Positions 12,006-24,915 of a stretch of 64,000 nt of DNA are shown here, in pieces. Position numbers and translations under genes: made by a program. Origin of the DNA: Tamarix chinensis (lineage: Eukaryota; Streptophyta; Magnoliopsida; Caryophyllales; Tamaricaceae); assembly GCA_030549775.1 (NCBI GenBank), contig CM060177.1, positions 28,205,014 to 28,269,013 on the forward strand, in the 5' to 3' direction. The stretch's first letter is position 1; each line of letters starts with the position of its first letter. The notes beneath the pieces were generated by a model, which saw nothing but the letters and a program-made list of their open reading frames with translations, did not search any database and was not told where the DNA came from.

Positions 12006-13135
12006 TTACACGTCAAAGGTAAACATGCATAGTATTCTGCACTCTATAACTAGAAATATTACTATATGGTAAAAAGCATTTCTTGTGCAAAATAATATAA
12101 CTCTCAAGTTAAATGACTCTTGGATATGTACATCTAACACGTCAACTCTATGTTCCCACATGTACTTCAAATCCTTAATAAGAGAATCTAGATAAACACT
12201 AATATCATTATCAAGTTGATTTAGACTTGATATAAGTAAAGATACCATCATCCATTTCCACTTCATATATAATGATGGAGGGACATTATATGTCACTAAT
12301 ATAATAGACCATAAACTATAGTTTATGTTCCCATTTAAATGGTTCATTTCATCAAATTAATGCGCATGTTGCAAATTTTTAAGTTCATGACCAATTCAGG
12401 GATTTTGGTATCAATTATCTTTTACTGAGGAGAATCAACCGAATGCCTAAGGTTTCTGTCAAAAGTCCTCTATTTTACATGCCACATAAGACTCTTCACA
12501 TTTTCTCTTCTGCTAAACATATGCCAAAATCTTGGTATGATCTAAAACACCTTATGAGGAACCTTAGCAATAATTAGGATATGCAATAACTACTTCATAA
12601 TTAAGGCCAATATGGAAACAAATATTCTTTGGTGTATATATCCTAGGAAAAAGTTCATTTTCCTTTGAAAGCATCTTTTTCAATAATTCAAGAAGAAAAG
12701 AGATGTTTTTATTGCTTCATATATTATCTTGTATAATTGTAACATAAGTGATAATTTTATAAATTTAGTACAACATTTGCAGAAGGGAGTTTCCAAGTCA
12801 CTAACCAACTTTTTAAACTTTTTAGGATAGTCTATAAAATATTAATGTACATTAATTATCATGTCATCATATTCAAAATTATCACTTTTAGTATAACTAG
12901 TTTGAACACCAAAGGACTCTCCATGCCATATCCAATTAGTGTAACTCTTATCAAATATATCCATAATATGACGATCTTATATTTCTATGGTCCCTCTATT
13001 CTTACTATTATCATAATCGAAGCAAACTATTCGCAAGGGATTCGTAATATGTTCAACGAAAAATTTTAGGATGTCATCTAAACCATTTATATACTCTTTG
13101 GAAAAATTACTAGAGTATTCTCATGACCGATCCAT
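12006..13135 (-). pseudogene. TNP2-type CACTA transposase fragment
   Basis: The longest open piece (12006-12347) matches the CACTA transposase_21 family: SLWSIILVTYNVPPSLYMKW, then DNDISVYLDSLIKDLKYMWE and ESFNLRVILFCTRNAF. In this family the same order precedes the catalytic part. Upstream on the minus strand, around 12900-13135, the N-terminal family block can be recognised (SKEYINGLDD, SYTNWIWHGES) but with stops and frameshifts. The C-terminal half is missing. No active transposase can be produced. Confidence 0.65.
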
Positions 13136-13767
13136 TATATCCTATGTTTAAAAAATTAAGTATAATAATTTAGGAACAACTATAGCAATGATTTATGAAC
13201 TAAATGTATGTAAAGCGTACATAGGTTAGTATATATACATAGCTAATAGGATGAGGGTTTCTCACACAAGTTACTAACAACAACAAATACAATAATAATA
13301 ATATCAAGCTATACTTCTAGAAATATATAAAACACATGACATATAAAAAAAATGAAGAAATGCAGTGAAGTCTTAATATTTCAAAGAATGGTAAAAATAG
13401 ATAATATATATCATGCCAATAATAAAGAGGAATAAAGTTGAAAAATATAAACCTCTAAGGTAAGAACAACAATGACAAAAGAAGACGAAAAAAGAAGGAT
13501 GGTGGTGGCTATGGAGGTGCTTGGTAGAGAGGAAGAGGGAGGAGGTGGATGAAACAACAATAATGAGATACAGACAAAACAACTAGTTCGCATGACAACT
13601 TTATGTGATTTTGTGTAAATGATAGGGTTAGAGGGGAGCTTGCTAGGTTATAAGTCAAAAATTAAAGAATGAAAAAAAAATTCCCAATAGGTATAGATAG
13701 TGGTTATAAGTCAAAAATGCCATCTATATCCCCTAAAAATTGGGAAAAAATCATGGGGCTTTATATT

Positions 13768-13798
13768 AGACAATGATTTTAACTTATAATCATTGTCT
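13768..13798. repeat. Perfect 11-bp stem hairpin in the CACTA terminal region
   Basis: AGACAATGATT pairs with AATCATTGTCT around a nine-base spacer. It lies 120 bp inside the presumed terminus, where CACTA elements carry short subterminal repeats that bind the accessory transposase protein (family knowledge). Its assignment as a subterminal site is inferred. Confidence 0.5.
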
Positions 13799-13920
13799 AA
13801 AACTAAAAAAAAAAATAAAAATTTCTATTAGATTTAGATAGCAATTATATTCTTGTAATATTATTACATGTTGCTAAAAATAAAAGTGCCTCACATCCCT
13901 CCCACTTTTTTTAGTAGGAA

Positions 13921-16500
13921 ATTTAAACACAACTGTCTTTAGTATAACAATCATGTATGTGCTTTTGCCTATTTTTATCTTTGAAGTAGCAATGACACTA
14001 AACTCAAAATATGATTCACTAGTTAAAATATTCCAAAAGAACAACTTTATAATCTCAACAGACAACTTAGAAAACAAAAATTAATCTTATAAGAGTTTTC
14101 TATAAAACTCAACATAAAAGTCAACTCTATAAAGTCATCTATAAAATTCAATGGTTAAAGTAGGTCAACATCAACTCTAAAGTTAACACAAGTCCCTAAA
14201 GCCCAAGCTAACATGTTATCTGCCTATTTAGTCATAAGAGTGACCAAAATATGCTTTATAAATCCAAATCCAATGAACTTGCTTATGAAATTCACCTTAT
14301 GCCAAATAAAAAACTTGAATGATATTTTTAGGGTCTAATATTCCCCTACACATCCAATAATTTTAAGAACTGGGTTAAATACCACCATATGCTTCAAAAC
14401 TCCAAAAAATGTAGATTCACTTATCCCAAATCCATACATGCTTTGTGAAATATTACTTGCACACTTAACACATCTTAAAATCGCATAATTAACATACACA
14501 CTGTAAATTTTAACATGCCCATTACATAATCATGCTTGAAGATAAAACAAACTTAACATACTTTATTACTTGATCATGTTCATGAGTAAAATATAATTGA
14601 ACGCCAACATATACATATATATCTCTCATATCCATTTTCACCATAAATTGTTACAATGCCCTATTATGTATATATTTGCCTTATCATGCTCAACAATATG
14701 TCAACACATAGATTACTCAATCATCATGCTTAAGAGTCATGTTTTCATGCTTATCATTCAAAACGCTAAATTGGTTAACAATATATAAAGTACACATAAG
14801 GAATATTATATGCTTGATATACCAACTCTTGTGTATTATATCACTTTCACCTCTAAAACATATGTACAATAATCCATCCTCCTAAATCAACCATAAGTAG
14901 AGGTAAGTAGAGACTTACCTTAGTCCATAGCTTGCTAAACCAAAAGCATGATACAAAAGAGAAAAATCCTAACTTTAGGACCCACTAAAAAAAATTCCCT
15001 ATACTGTGTTTGGAAATCAATTAAATAAGTTAGAAGGCTTTCTTAACTATTAAGGATTTACGTAATTTTAAACACTTAACGATGATAAACACACATAAAT
15101 TTTCTATAAAACAAATCCCATATTCAAGACTCAAGGACCCGCCTTCAAAAGATTTCAAAGAAATTAGTGTTCAACCAAGTCAAGTTATTAATAATCCATT
15201 AAAAAAATTAAATTGATTTAAGCACATTAACTGATCAAGAACTTATAAAGAGTAGAGCAATTCCATAAAAAAAATGACCTTAACGGTTAGGTTTTATAGA
15301 CTAAAACATAAACCAACTATTCAATTTTCTCTACAATGGTGTAAAGGGAATAAATGGATATAAAGGTTATTTAAAGAATATTGGAAAAGATGTAGATAGA
15401 ATTTTAATGACAAATACAATTCATATTATTTATGAACATAAATAATACGAACTTCAAATAATATTTACAACTATCAGGAAAGAAGTTTAAATCAAATCCA
15501 AATATTTGTCAATAGGCTAAATAATGTTTTGAATAAGTTTATTGTAAATGTTTAAATAGGGGAATATGAAATAAATATATTTCAAAAACTTTTATATTAA
15601 ATTCTAATGTCATCTTGATACTACATTGATACAATGAACCATCAAAATTATTAGAAATCTATTTTTGTAAATCTTAATGAAATTCTTATATGATGATTGC
15701 TAATTATTTCTGATAGAAAATTAGAATGATTTGCAGAAAACTCAAAATAGACATTTCTGAGGATTGTGAAACCTCATACAAATTATAAATTTCACAATAT
15801 AACATATAGTGACATAAACTATTAATTTTTCTAAACTTTTACTAGCACAACTGAAAATTGAAGGATGTCGTAAGAATTTTACAAGAAATCAAAATTTTGT
15901 ATGGAACACCTTATTCAATTTGAAAGAAATCATTAATATAACACTAATTATAAGAGAATTTTACAATTAGAAAAAAAAATCATTTATGTTAGCTAAAAAT
16001 GACCCTAAAACAAGTTTCAATTTATGACAAGATCATACTTGAAAACGTAACTTAAAATATTAAATCAAACATTTTTCCATCAACAAAAAACTTGAATTAT
16101 TTTTAATTGCAAATATATAAAATATTTATAAGACGTAGCATGCTCGTAATATGAAAATGAAAAATCATAAAGATGTGAAATTATATTAAATTGCACACAT
16201 TATCAAAAATAGAAATATAATTTTAAACAAAATTTTAAATCATATGAATTTAGTGCAAATTGTAGTCATGAACAAATTATTTAAAATTTTCCATAGTGAC
16301 AAACGATTAAATAAATTCTAATATAAATTTAAAACCATTCATAATACAATAAAACTAATAAAAAACTTTAACAAATATTAAAGAGAATATAAATTTAAAT
16401 GAAATAAACCAATTTCATAAAAATCATATCAAATGTCATAAATCAAAGTTGATATTTCATAAAAAGTAGGTTTTTGAAAGTGGGGCGGTCTAGCTATACT
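13921..16500 (-). repeat. AT-rich, probable decayed LTR (reverse)
   Basis: No gene. Read on the minus strand, the block from about 16500 begins AGCTAGACCGCCCCACTTTC and runs through AT-rich sequence to a segment around 14900-14960 (TTTAGCAAGCTATGGACTAA), an order seen in large chromovirus LTRs. Borders and partner copy are missing. Alternative: unrelated intergenic DNA. Confidence 0.3.
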
Positions 16501-17400
16501 CTATAGTAATAGCCAGAGTGTAATTCAACTCATGCAAAATTTACTATTTCACTAAAGAATGAAGCATATTAGGAGGAGATATTACTTCTTTTGACGTCTT
16601 GTGGAAGATAAAGTGTTGACCCTAGCTAATGTAATGGGTTCAAGGAATCCTACTAGTATGTTGACACTTCAAAAATTGAGGTTGTGCATGAACTTAATTG
16701 GCCCCCTTGATTGAACTAGTGCATTTGCTTGTGGTAAGGTGACGATGGTTTGATGATCTCTTGATTTTCAGTCACCAAGTGAAAGATTGTTGTGTGGTGG
16801 AGCCTAAACAATCAAGATGAATAATGTATGAAGCTTGTGGAGAAGCTCTACATAATTGTGCATAGATTTTGGGTTGAATGGAGTTATATACAAGAACCAT
16901 AGTCTGGGTGTGTTTCTCTATCCGTACAAAACATGGATATAATTGGAAACATGATCAAATTGTGCCTAGTGTAAATTGTCAAAAGTCATTCTAAAAATAA
17001 ATAGAAATATCACTGAACAAACACGAAAAATGTATTATTTGAACTACAATCATAGTTCAAGAAACACAATGTCCCTCCTCCCATATATTATTTTCTACTG
17101 CTTTAGTCTTGTTTACTCACTACTTTAAATGTATGCAGTGTATTTGTTCTTACAACGGCGTCGTATGTATAGAGAAAGGGAGAGAAAAAATATATTTTTT
17201 TTATAAAGAAAACAGATAAAAAAATATAAATTTAAATTATATTGATCTTAAGATCTATTATAATATATTAAATTTATCAATACAATTTTACTCTAAGCCA
17301 TGGATTAAGTGATTTGCTTAACCTCCAAAAATTATTGAATTATTTTCTACTTTCTCTTATTGATATTTTTATTGTTCTTGTTTGAATATCACAATATTGC
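16501..17400. other. Unassigned intergenic DNA
   Basis: I see no gene, RNA or recognisable repeat. Base composition is more mixed between 16600 and 16950 than in the flanks, but all frames are broken. Confidence 0.4.
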
Positions 17401-18250
17401 ATAAAGCATACAAGCTCCATACATAGCAGACCGTATAGATACCTCACCCTCCGAAATGATTTCCCTGCCGAATTAGCCTGAAAGAGCCTTACAAGCCTAC
17501 TTTCCTCAACCATTCATGGCCCCTTTCCTCGCCTCTGTCACGTCTTTACTTATAAAAAGGCATTAACTGAATCTACTAACCCAAATCTAACCCGAGCAAA
17601 AGAATGAACACTATTAACAACACTTATACTGTTTGTACCCACAAAGACGAGTATAAACAATCTTTTCATTAACCCCCTTTTTTTTATAAAAAAAAAACTT
17701 GCTTGGTTTAGTTCACCTTCGGGAACTACTTTCTTCGCATCCTGATTTCGTAGTCTGTGTAGACCTCGCGGTTAAGAGGTTATTGAAATGGGTTTGTGCC
17801 ATTTGTGGTCTATCTGGTGGCTTCAGAGTGCTACGCTTTTCCGAAGACTGATCTTGATGTTGTCAAATTATCATTGATTTTACTTCTCATTAGTATTAGT
17901 ACTGGACAATGATGATGCCAGACAAGCGGCACAAAAAACGTTGGAATTTGATTCTCGAAGACTAATTGTTTAGTCGGTTTTCTTGAATCGTACACATACT
18001 ATTCCGGTGTAGCTCTCGATAGGAAATCAGAATATGTAGTATAAATAATGTGAGGCTGCCACCGAAAGAAGAGCAATCTACCTGACTCTGCCGGTAGAGC
18101 TCTCGACGGCAAATCAGAATATAAGCTATGCACCATGGGCAGTATATTCCCTATTTTGGTAAAGCATGTCTTACGAGACATGAACTAACCCTATCAATCT
18201 ATTCCCTCCGGAAAATTTAGAAGATTACTGAACGCTATAGATCCATCCTT
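17400..18250. other. Less AT-rich island with a 34-bp direct repeat
   Basis: Composition is close to genic. It contains a TATA-like word (TTATAAAAAGGC near 17550) but no convincing coding frame. Two imperfect copies of CCGGT.GAGCTCTCGA..G.AAATCAGAATAT lie 88 bp apart, starting near 18003 and 18091. A small minus-strand open frame covers both copies and is probably incidental. It could be the remnant of a gene or a noncoding transcript; I do not recognise it. Confidence 0.35.
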
Positions 18251-18889
18251 GATCATATTTCTGTAATTTATGTAAATCGAAATGCAAATGAAATAGTATA
18301 TACCACATTGGTAGATTTAAAAATCAAATTATTATTTGAAGTATCTCCAATCCAGAATTTATATCTAATATGTTATTACAATATTATTAGAATCAACCAC
18401 CGTTTGGACAAAATATTATTTTTGTATTATCTAATAAATTATATTTGAAGTTATATTTTTACCTTATTATTTTTATAATTTTATTTTCTACAACATATTT
18501 ATACCTTATGCTTACTTTATAAGTACATATCACCCACATACTGAAAATTATCATGTTATATTAATTTATTTTATTTCAAATACCTTGTTTTTTCCTTCCA
18601 TTACTGTTTTAAAAAGTGAATTACATCCATCCTCATAAATAACAAATACTATCTAACAAACTAAGCCACCTCTTATACTTAACCTCGTTTGGGGATGAGC
18701 AATTCACCTAGCAATAATAATAATAATTGAATACAAAAGTGTTCTCTCCTCATGTTAACAATCATAAAAATAAACATAGATTTCTCTCACGCTATATTAC
18801 TGCCATATACGAAGCAAACAACAATCCATAAAACTTGCTTCTTTGCTTGGGTTACCTCAATGTAGACATTGATATCCAAACTTTACTAA
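18251..18889. other. AT-rich intergenic DNA
   Basis: No gene seen. Contains a short (AAT)n run near 18717 and AT-rich sequence without clear repeats. Confidence 0.4.
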
Positions 18890-19391
18890 TCTAGCCTTGA
18901 ACCACACCTCTTTGCTCCATTGCCACTATGATACGTCTCAATATGTCCAGTAAAAACTGATAATCCATAAATAAATGATCAACAAATTCTACCGGGTCAT
19001 TACAGAATATACAAAATGTAGACACATTTATCCCTTAAGTCACCAATATCTCTCGGGTAAAAAAGCAATTATGTAAAGTTAACCATAATGGGTATGTGAT
19101 GTCTAGGAAGCATAATAGGCTACCACACCAATCCTGCCCACCACTTACCTAGTTGCCTCATTTGCAACTTCTCATAAGTCAATCAAATGTTGTATTCACC
19201 TTTACCTTCTTCCTTATAGTCTCGAATGAGTGTTTTCACTTTTGCCCCAAGCACTCTTTGAAACACCTATGGCGTGTAAGTAGAAGGCATAAAACCCCAA
19301 ATGTCCAGGTGTTTTAGGTATACAACATTAACCCATTTGACTCGTAACAAGTCCTTCTTAGCACAAATATTGCATAACAAGTTACCAAGCC
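18890..19391 (-). pseudogene. L1-type LINE reverse-transcriptase tail (zf-RVT region)
   Basis: On the minus strand, conceptual translation from 19391 gives NICAKKDLLRVKWVNVVYLK followed by HLDIWGF. This matches the plant L1 non-LTR retrotransposon region where NKALLAKWVH..YL..FW-type sequence precedes the C-terminal zinc-binding zf-RVT segment. Farther on, PRHHIPIMVNFT, RDIGDLRDKCVYI and a weakly matching block follow in the expected order. Stops and frameshifts are frequent. The RT catalytic domain and endonuclease are missing, as usual for broken LINE copies. Confidence 0.65.
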
Positions 19392-19971
19392 TACAACAAT
19401 TCTATAGGTCTAGTTGTCAAACACTATTAATATTTCAACCACATTTATATACAAAGAATTTATATTTATCAAATACTATGTCATATTATTATTCCCTATA
19501 TTATTGATTCATGCTATATTCAAGTATTATTTAGGTAGCTTATTATTTTCATATTATCTAATAAGTTATAATTAAAGTCATTTATCTTACTTTATTATCT
19601 ACATCCTATTAACAATTTATTTTTACTTTATAAGTGGATCCCACCACTTTTATTTAAATACCTAAAAAATCTTATTTTATTTATCTTTGTTACAAAAATA
19701 TAATTTATTCATTAAACTTCACCAATCCTACTCATATGTCTAAATTTGTCATTTTATATCAATTCATTTTATTTCAATTAAATTACTAAATAATACTATT
19801 ATATTAGGCACATTTATATATAAATAATTTGTATTTATCAAACATTTTACCATATTATCACTTTATATATTATTACTTCTTAGTATATTCACATATTGTA
19901 TAATTTTACCCAAATGATACCTCAACTCATGTATTATTTCACCCAAATAATACCTAATTAAGTTCATCTAT

Positions 19972-20002
<31 letters not shown>

Positions 20003-20018
20003 ACCTTTCCAATATTAA
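19392..20018. other. AT-rich intergenic DNA ending in a (TA)n run
   Basis: No gene. A (TA)n microsatellite occupies about 19977-20002. Confidence 0.5.
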
Positions 20019-20019
20019 G

Positions 20020-20160
20020 CTTTCATGAAAAGTGCATGCGACATAAATGGTTAAAACCTTGCCTACTACATGATCCACCAACGTTCGATTCTCATCATCT
20101 TCCTACCCCCAATGACCGAACATAAGATCCTATAAAATAGTCCTTCTCTTTTATTTACTC
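20020..20160 (+). mobile_element. Possible tRNA-derived SINE
   Basis: AGTGCATGCGACATAAATGG resembles an A-box region and GTTCGATTCTC (near 20084) a B box, at SINE-like spacing, followed by TTCCTACCCCC. No target duplication or A-rich tail could be fixed, so this stays tentative. Confidence 0.4.
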
Positions 20161-20334
20161 GGCCTCAAAAGTTTCTGTAACTTCCACAAATTTAAGTAGA
20201 ATTCCTCAGATCGTTACATCAACAAGAAGCTAATTACAAGTTTTTGAGTAATGGCTAGGACAAGCATTTCATGACAAAATTTTCAAAGTTTGCCTAAAAA
20301 TCAATTCAAGTAACATTTCAAAGCTTCAACAGGT

Positions 20335-20938
20335 TCAGGATCATACTTCATTTTATATATAATTTTGATTTCAAACCAAACCAAATCATAGTTTTATAGC
20401 TTGATAAAATTTTAAACAAAACCTAACTATTCTCTAAATGTTATAAACTAAACCAAACTATAATTTTACGGCGTGGTTTCATTTGATTTGCCATTTATGC
20501 ACTTTAATTTTTAATATTCATTTTCATACTTATTTTATAATTAAAATCATATTCTAAAAATTAAGAATCAAGTCGTCTATATGTTACAAATTTACAACAA
20601 ATCTAAAAACAAAACTATGAAATTATGTGCATAATCAATGTCGAAATAACTCTATAGCCCTTAAAAGGGGGAAAATATAATTTAGATATATAACATAAGA
20701 CTAAGAAAAAAAACAGAGTTACAAGTTGAAATTTACCACTTGAAGCTAAAAGTGATTACATAAAAATATTTTATTATTAAAAGCATATATATACATGATT
20801 TGTGGTTTAAAAGTAAGTAATTTGATGCTCAAAACCGTAACCAAATCATTTTAATAAAATATAAACTAAATTGTAGACCAAACCAATAAGACTTGATTCG
20901 ATTTAGATTATGATTTGAATCATATTATGAACACTAGT
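20335..20938. repeat. MITE-like AT-rich repeat with AACCAAACC words
   Basis: Repeated AAACCAAACCAAAT/TTTGGTTT-type words, with a right end ATTCGATTTAGATTATG...ATGAACACTA. The last 110 bp resemble 7215-7366. Plant hAT MITEs often end with a GGTTCGGTT..GAACACC theme. The left border is unclear. Confidence 0.35.
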
Positions 20939-21120
20939 TAAGATGTGTTTTCTAACATAATTATTCCACTTGATTATTCATGTCAGCTTGTGTGCCTCTT
21001 TTTCTTTTTATTTTTTTCAAAAAAATATTAAAATTATCCAAAACTTTTACCATAATTTACACTAAAATAACCTTCAACTATAAAGTACAATTACTATGCA
21101 TCTCAAAATATCGAATTTAA

Positions 21121-21499
21121 GGATGTAAATGGAATAAATTTAATTAAAAATTCATTAAATTTTATTTAATTGATATTTAAGTGGATATAAACGATAAAAG
21201 ATATCCATCTAATTTAAGTACATATATAGGTAACGGATTTTTATATCTATACTCGTACCTATATTTATATTAATATCCATACCCATTTATCTAATATATA
21301 ATTATTTTTTTTACTCTAGATTTTAAAATAATTATAGTGTAATATGAAAATTAAAATTATTATTTGGCCCAATTCTAAATAGATTTATTTGTCAATAATG
21401 AGAATAAAATTATCAATCAGATAATATATATATATATATAGATGTATTAATAAGTATGAATACAAGTAGGAAGGGGATGCCTGTCCCATTTACATCCCC
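21121..21499. mobile_element. hAT-like MITE with GGATGTAAATGG inverted ends
   Basis: About 380 bp, bounded by GGATGTAAATGGA (21121-21133) and its complement in CCCATTTACATCC (21485-21497). The interior is AT-rich and contains GGATATAAACG and a (TA)n run. No clear 8-bp target duplication. No coding capacity. Confidence 0.5.
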
Positions 21500-21543
21500 A
21501 AACAAAATACGTCAATTTTTTAGATCTCTAGTTCATATTTGGT

Positions 21544-21790
21544 TCAATACTTAATTCAGCCAGAGCTTATATTGGTGTAGAGCTTGCAGTTACCGACTTC
21601 CCCCCAGCTGACAAGGTATAACGTTACGGGCATCCCTGAGATGCCACAAATCTCAATCGAACTCCTCGATAAACATGCAACTAAAATTTCCGGTGTTTGA
21701 GTGAGTTTACCACTCTTAAACAGTCTGCGCAATAACACCGTCAGTTTCTGGCTTTCTGCTGCCATTTTGTCAATTCTCGTGAGCATCCAT
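21544..21790. other. Unrecognised coding-like patch downstream of the GOST gene
   Basis: A short island of non-AT-rich sequence. On the minus strand 21556-21786 is an open frame of 76 codons starting MLTRIDKMAAESQKL. On the plus strand a shorter reading gives AYIGVELAVTDFPPADK followed by a GT. Neither matches a family I know. It may be 3' flank of the neighbouring gene, an exon of an unseen gene or chance. Confidence 0.25.
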
Positions 21791-22003
21791 AATTAGCATA
21801 GAAACATTAGTGGGAATGAAACAAAACTAAATGATTAAGCCACGCTACCGAATTGGCATGGGGCTCAAAAACATCAATTCAGATGTCTATTTTGCAGCCT
21901 AACTACAGTGAGCCACTATCAGATGGAAATTCAGCTGTACGTTGATACAACTTCTTCAATATCATATATGTCTGATCAATACCTGATGAGATTATATACA
22001 AAA

Positions 22004-24915
22004 TTATTCACGCTTGTCCTCTTCTATATCTTCCCTGACCCCAAACACATGATCAGCTGCACTAGTTCCTTTTCTGGTTGTATCACCACCAACCTTCACG
22101 CTACTTCCTGTTAAGGACACACCCTCTTCATCCAAGTCATCGCCATCTGCATAAGCATATCTGCAAGCCCATTGGTTTAGGCATCAATATAAATGACAAT
22201 TTGGAATTGGTAGAATGTCGAACATGGCGATGAAGTAAAGTATCTAATCACTAGCAGGTCAGAGAACAACAAGCCAGTAGGCATTTTCAATAGGGATTCC
22301 AAGTTATCTTCTGCATGAAATTGTGTAAATATTATGGTTCAAAATTGAGGATAATCTGCATCTTATAAATGTCATAAGATCATGAGCTTTGTATATAGCA
22401 AATGGAAATGGGGCTATGATATAAATAACAAGGCTAGAAAGAATGGAAGAGGATGTACCTAGTTGGGCTCTTAGAAGGAGCCCAAAGAACACATATCACC
22501 GCCAACAGAGAATAACCAAGAAGAGCCCAGAATGCCGGGATTATCCAAGCAAATCGCCAAAGTTCACTTAATGGATCAGTTGCATTAAAATATAACTGGG
22601 TTATCAACATGCAGATGTACTATATCAGAAAGATGCGGCATCTACGAGTAAATTTATTATCTACAGAAGGAAATTGCACGCGTTTGGCATAGGAAACACA
22701 CCCACAGAGATTAGAAACAGTACCTCGTAACCAATCCACGCAATAGAAAGAATAACAAAAATAGCTAAGGAATTGGTAAACCTTCGATAAAGATCTAATT
22801 TAGCCATGCTTCTTCGTATCTGCCATGAAATTGAAAACGCCAATTCAAAAACAGAGCAAGATGGTCAAAACCCACATGTCACACACATCTTCCTATGATG
22901 GGAGACCCTTATGGATCCATTCAACATGCATGCTATGTCATATACCTGGTGCCCGGATCATATATTTTTTCCTTCTCAGAATATGCATTTAAGCAGAAGT
23001 ATTGCTGAGGCTAAATAGTTACCTGAAGTTTCTCTAACGTATGAGATAATGATGAGAAGATCCAAAGGATGAAGCATGCATCGAAGAAAACAACAGGCAA
23101 CACCAAGACCAACTTTCTTTTCCCAGCAAAGTCATTGATATTTCCCAGATGTTCATATAGCTCAAGTGCCTCTGAAGCAACAAAATATATAGAGCCTAAA
23201 AGAAGCACCTTTGAAGCAATACCACCCAGGGTTGGCCTCACCACACCATAACCCATGGAAACCACCAGCAAGAGCAGGCGGGACAATGTCTTTTTAACAG
23301 CTGTAAAGGTCACTGCCCATGTCGTGACGCCCATTGGCCTTATCCCAGTTGCATTAAGATTAGAATAGTCAAAATACCACAACGCCATCTCTAGCATCCC
23401 AAGAGCAATGACCACTGTTATGTGATAGTGCAGCTGTATAACATCTTTCCAATAGCGAATGAACCTTAATAGCCATAGTAGCCCAAGAACAAGATAAGCA
23501 AGTGACATTAATCCATAGAAAGTCAGCAACGGGGCCATCTTTCCTGGTAGATACCCATCTGGATTCCTCCAAACAGTTCTTCCATTCATTATTGTTCCCT
23601 CAAGCTCAGGATCACAAAACATGAAATAGAGATAATACATTCCTGTGCTACTGATTTCAACAGGTTCAAGAGACATCTTGGCTTCCATATCCTTCCCTTC
23701 AAAGAAAGTTTTAATCCTCATAGGCCATTCAGGGTTGTCTGGGTTTTTCTGGATTATAACTTCACCCACCTTGCAGTGGCCTTCCTTCGCAAGATCCGGG
23801 CTGCAGCATATCAAGTCAGACTTCAAATATGAACCGCCAATCCTTCCCCTGTCCTTCACCTCAAGGATGATTGCCTCAACAAGTCCAGTGTTCTGCTTCA
23901 TTTCATTTTGTTTCTCAGCTGATTCTTTTGTTCTTATAAAAGATACTGAGTCAAATCTGCATTGCAACCAATAAGAGCAGGCAGGGAAATTCAACATAGA
24001 TGTGCAGAATGGACCAATATAAGCAGCATCCTTAATGCAAGTGTCAGTATACTATTGTGTCGAGCCATGAGAACGTTTTATATCAGTTTATGCCACTAAA
24101 AAGGCATGATCTAAATCACAGATACAGAAGTGGTTCAAGAGGGAAATCTCAGCAGAGAGGCTATATACACTACATACTGCAAAAACTTCTAATCCCATTA
24201 CTTTTATAGTTCCACTACCTCCAGTAAGTCACATCGACAAAACAACAACCTATTGCTGCATTAGAACAAGCAAGAGACGGTATAAATTTTCATATACAAC
24301 GATCCATAACTGAAATCAGATTCCGAATTCCCCCAAACCAGTTCACAAATGAACATGTCTCATTTAATGATTTCCGGTAAACACGACATGAAGTCGCATC
24401 AAGATGAAACTCCACTGCTTTAAATAAGAAAAATAAAACCGGAACTTAACCAAAATTATAACACAAGAAGAAGCAACAATTTCAGCTCAAATAAACAAAA
24501 CTAATGGCTCAACAACAGAAACCACAAATAACGATGCGGGCAAAGAAGTAATGACAGCATTTGAACAGAACAAAGTGACGAAAATCAAACCCTCGGAATA
24601 GCTATATCCCGAAAATACCAAACTGTTGAAAATAGTACACGATTCCGTTGTATAAAAACAATAATAATTATACCTAATGAAGGACCGTCCTTTATTCGGC
24701 TTATCGTTGTCAGGATCCTGATCGTGAACTTTGGAAGCGTAGAGACCTTCACTTCCACCATGAAAGAAGTAAGCATTTGAGCGACGGATGAATTTCTCAT
24801 GTCTGTAATCATGAATCGAGGCCACTGTTTGCTCGATCCATGTGAAGATAAAAATCAAAGCTAAGAAAAACCCTAGAGGCTTTAATTTCTCGTGAACATA
24901 ATTTGCGTCTTGCAT
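22004..24915 (-). CDS. Lung seven-transmembrane receptor family protein (GOST, TMEM87/GPR107-like)
   Basis: Golgi/post-Golgi seven-helix membrane protein with a luminal GOLD-like domain; proposed roles are in membrane trafficking (family knowledge, molecular function uncertain). Exons on the minus strand: 24674-24915, 23023-23956, 22724-22819, 22459-22595 and 22004-22160, all GT/AG with matching phases, 1566 nt, 521 residues plus stop. A signal peptide (FFLALIFIFTWIEQTVAS) precedes IHDYR. The luminal domain (about residues 28-215) includes SNAYFFHGGSEGLYASK, GLVEAIILEV and DLICCSPDL. The family hallmark WRNPDGYLPGKMAPLLTFYG leads into TM1 (about 221-245); six more helices follow, with the conserved MGYGVVRPTLGG. 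The tail is short and acidic. The start may instead be an in-frame ATG at 24945, adding ten residues; I prefer 24915 because it places the signal peptide normally. Intact and probably functional. Confidence 0.95.

Larger units (their letters stand above)
12006..13920 (-). mobile_element. CACTA (En/Spm) DNA transposon relic
   Basis: Holds a broken TNP2-type transposase on the minus strand. About 0.8 kb upstream of it is a terminal region with an internal 11-bp hairpin and a degenerate end reading TTTTTTTAGTAGG on the plus strand (complement CCTACTAAAAAAA, compare CACTA-type ends). The opposite end has been replaced by LTR-like sequence, so no target duplication can be read. Confidence 0.6.

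Noticed and set aside
13373..13593. Overlapping minus-strand Ser/Leu-rich frames
   Set aside because: CT-biased sequence upstream of the transposase relic; two frames overlap and neither has similarity.
17900..17990. C/D snoRNA suggested by TGATGA
   Set aside because: No D box (CTGA) follows at a suitable distance and no terminal stem is seen.
23069..23974. Plus-strand frames antisense to the GOST gene
   Set aside because: Shadows of the large exon on the other strand.
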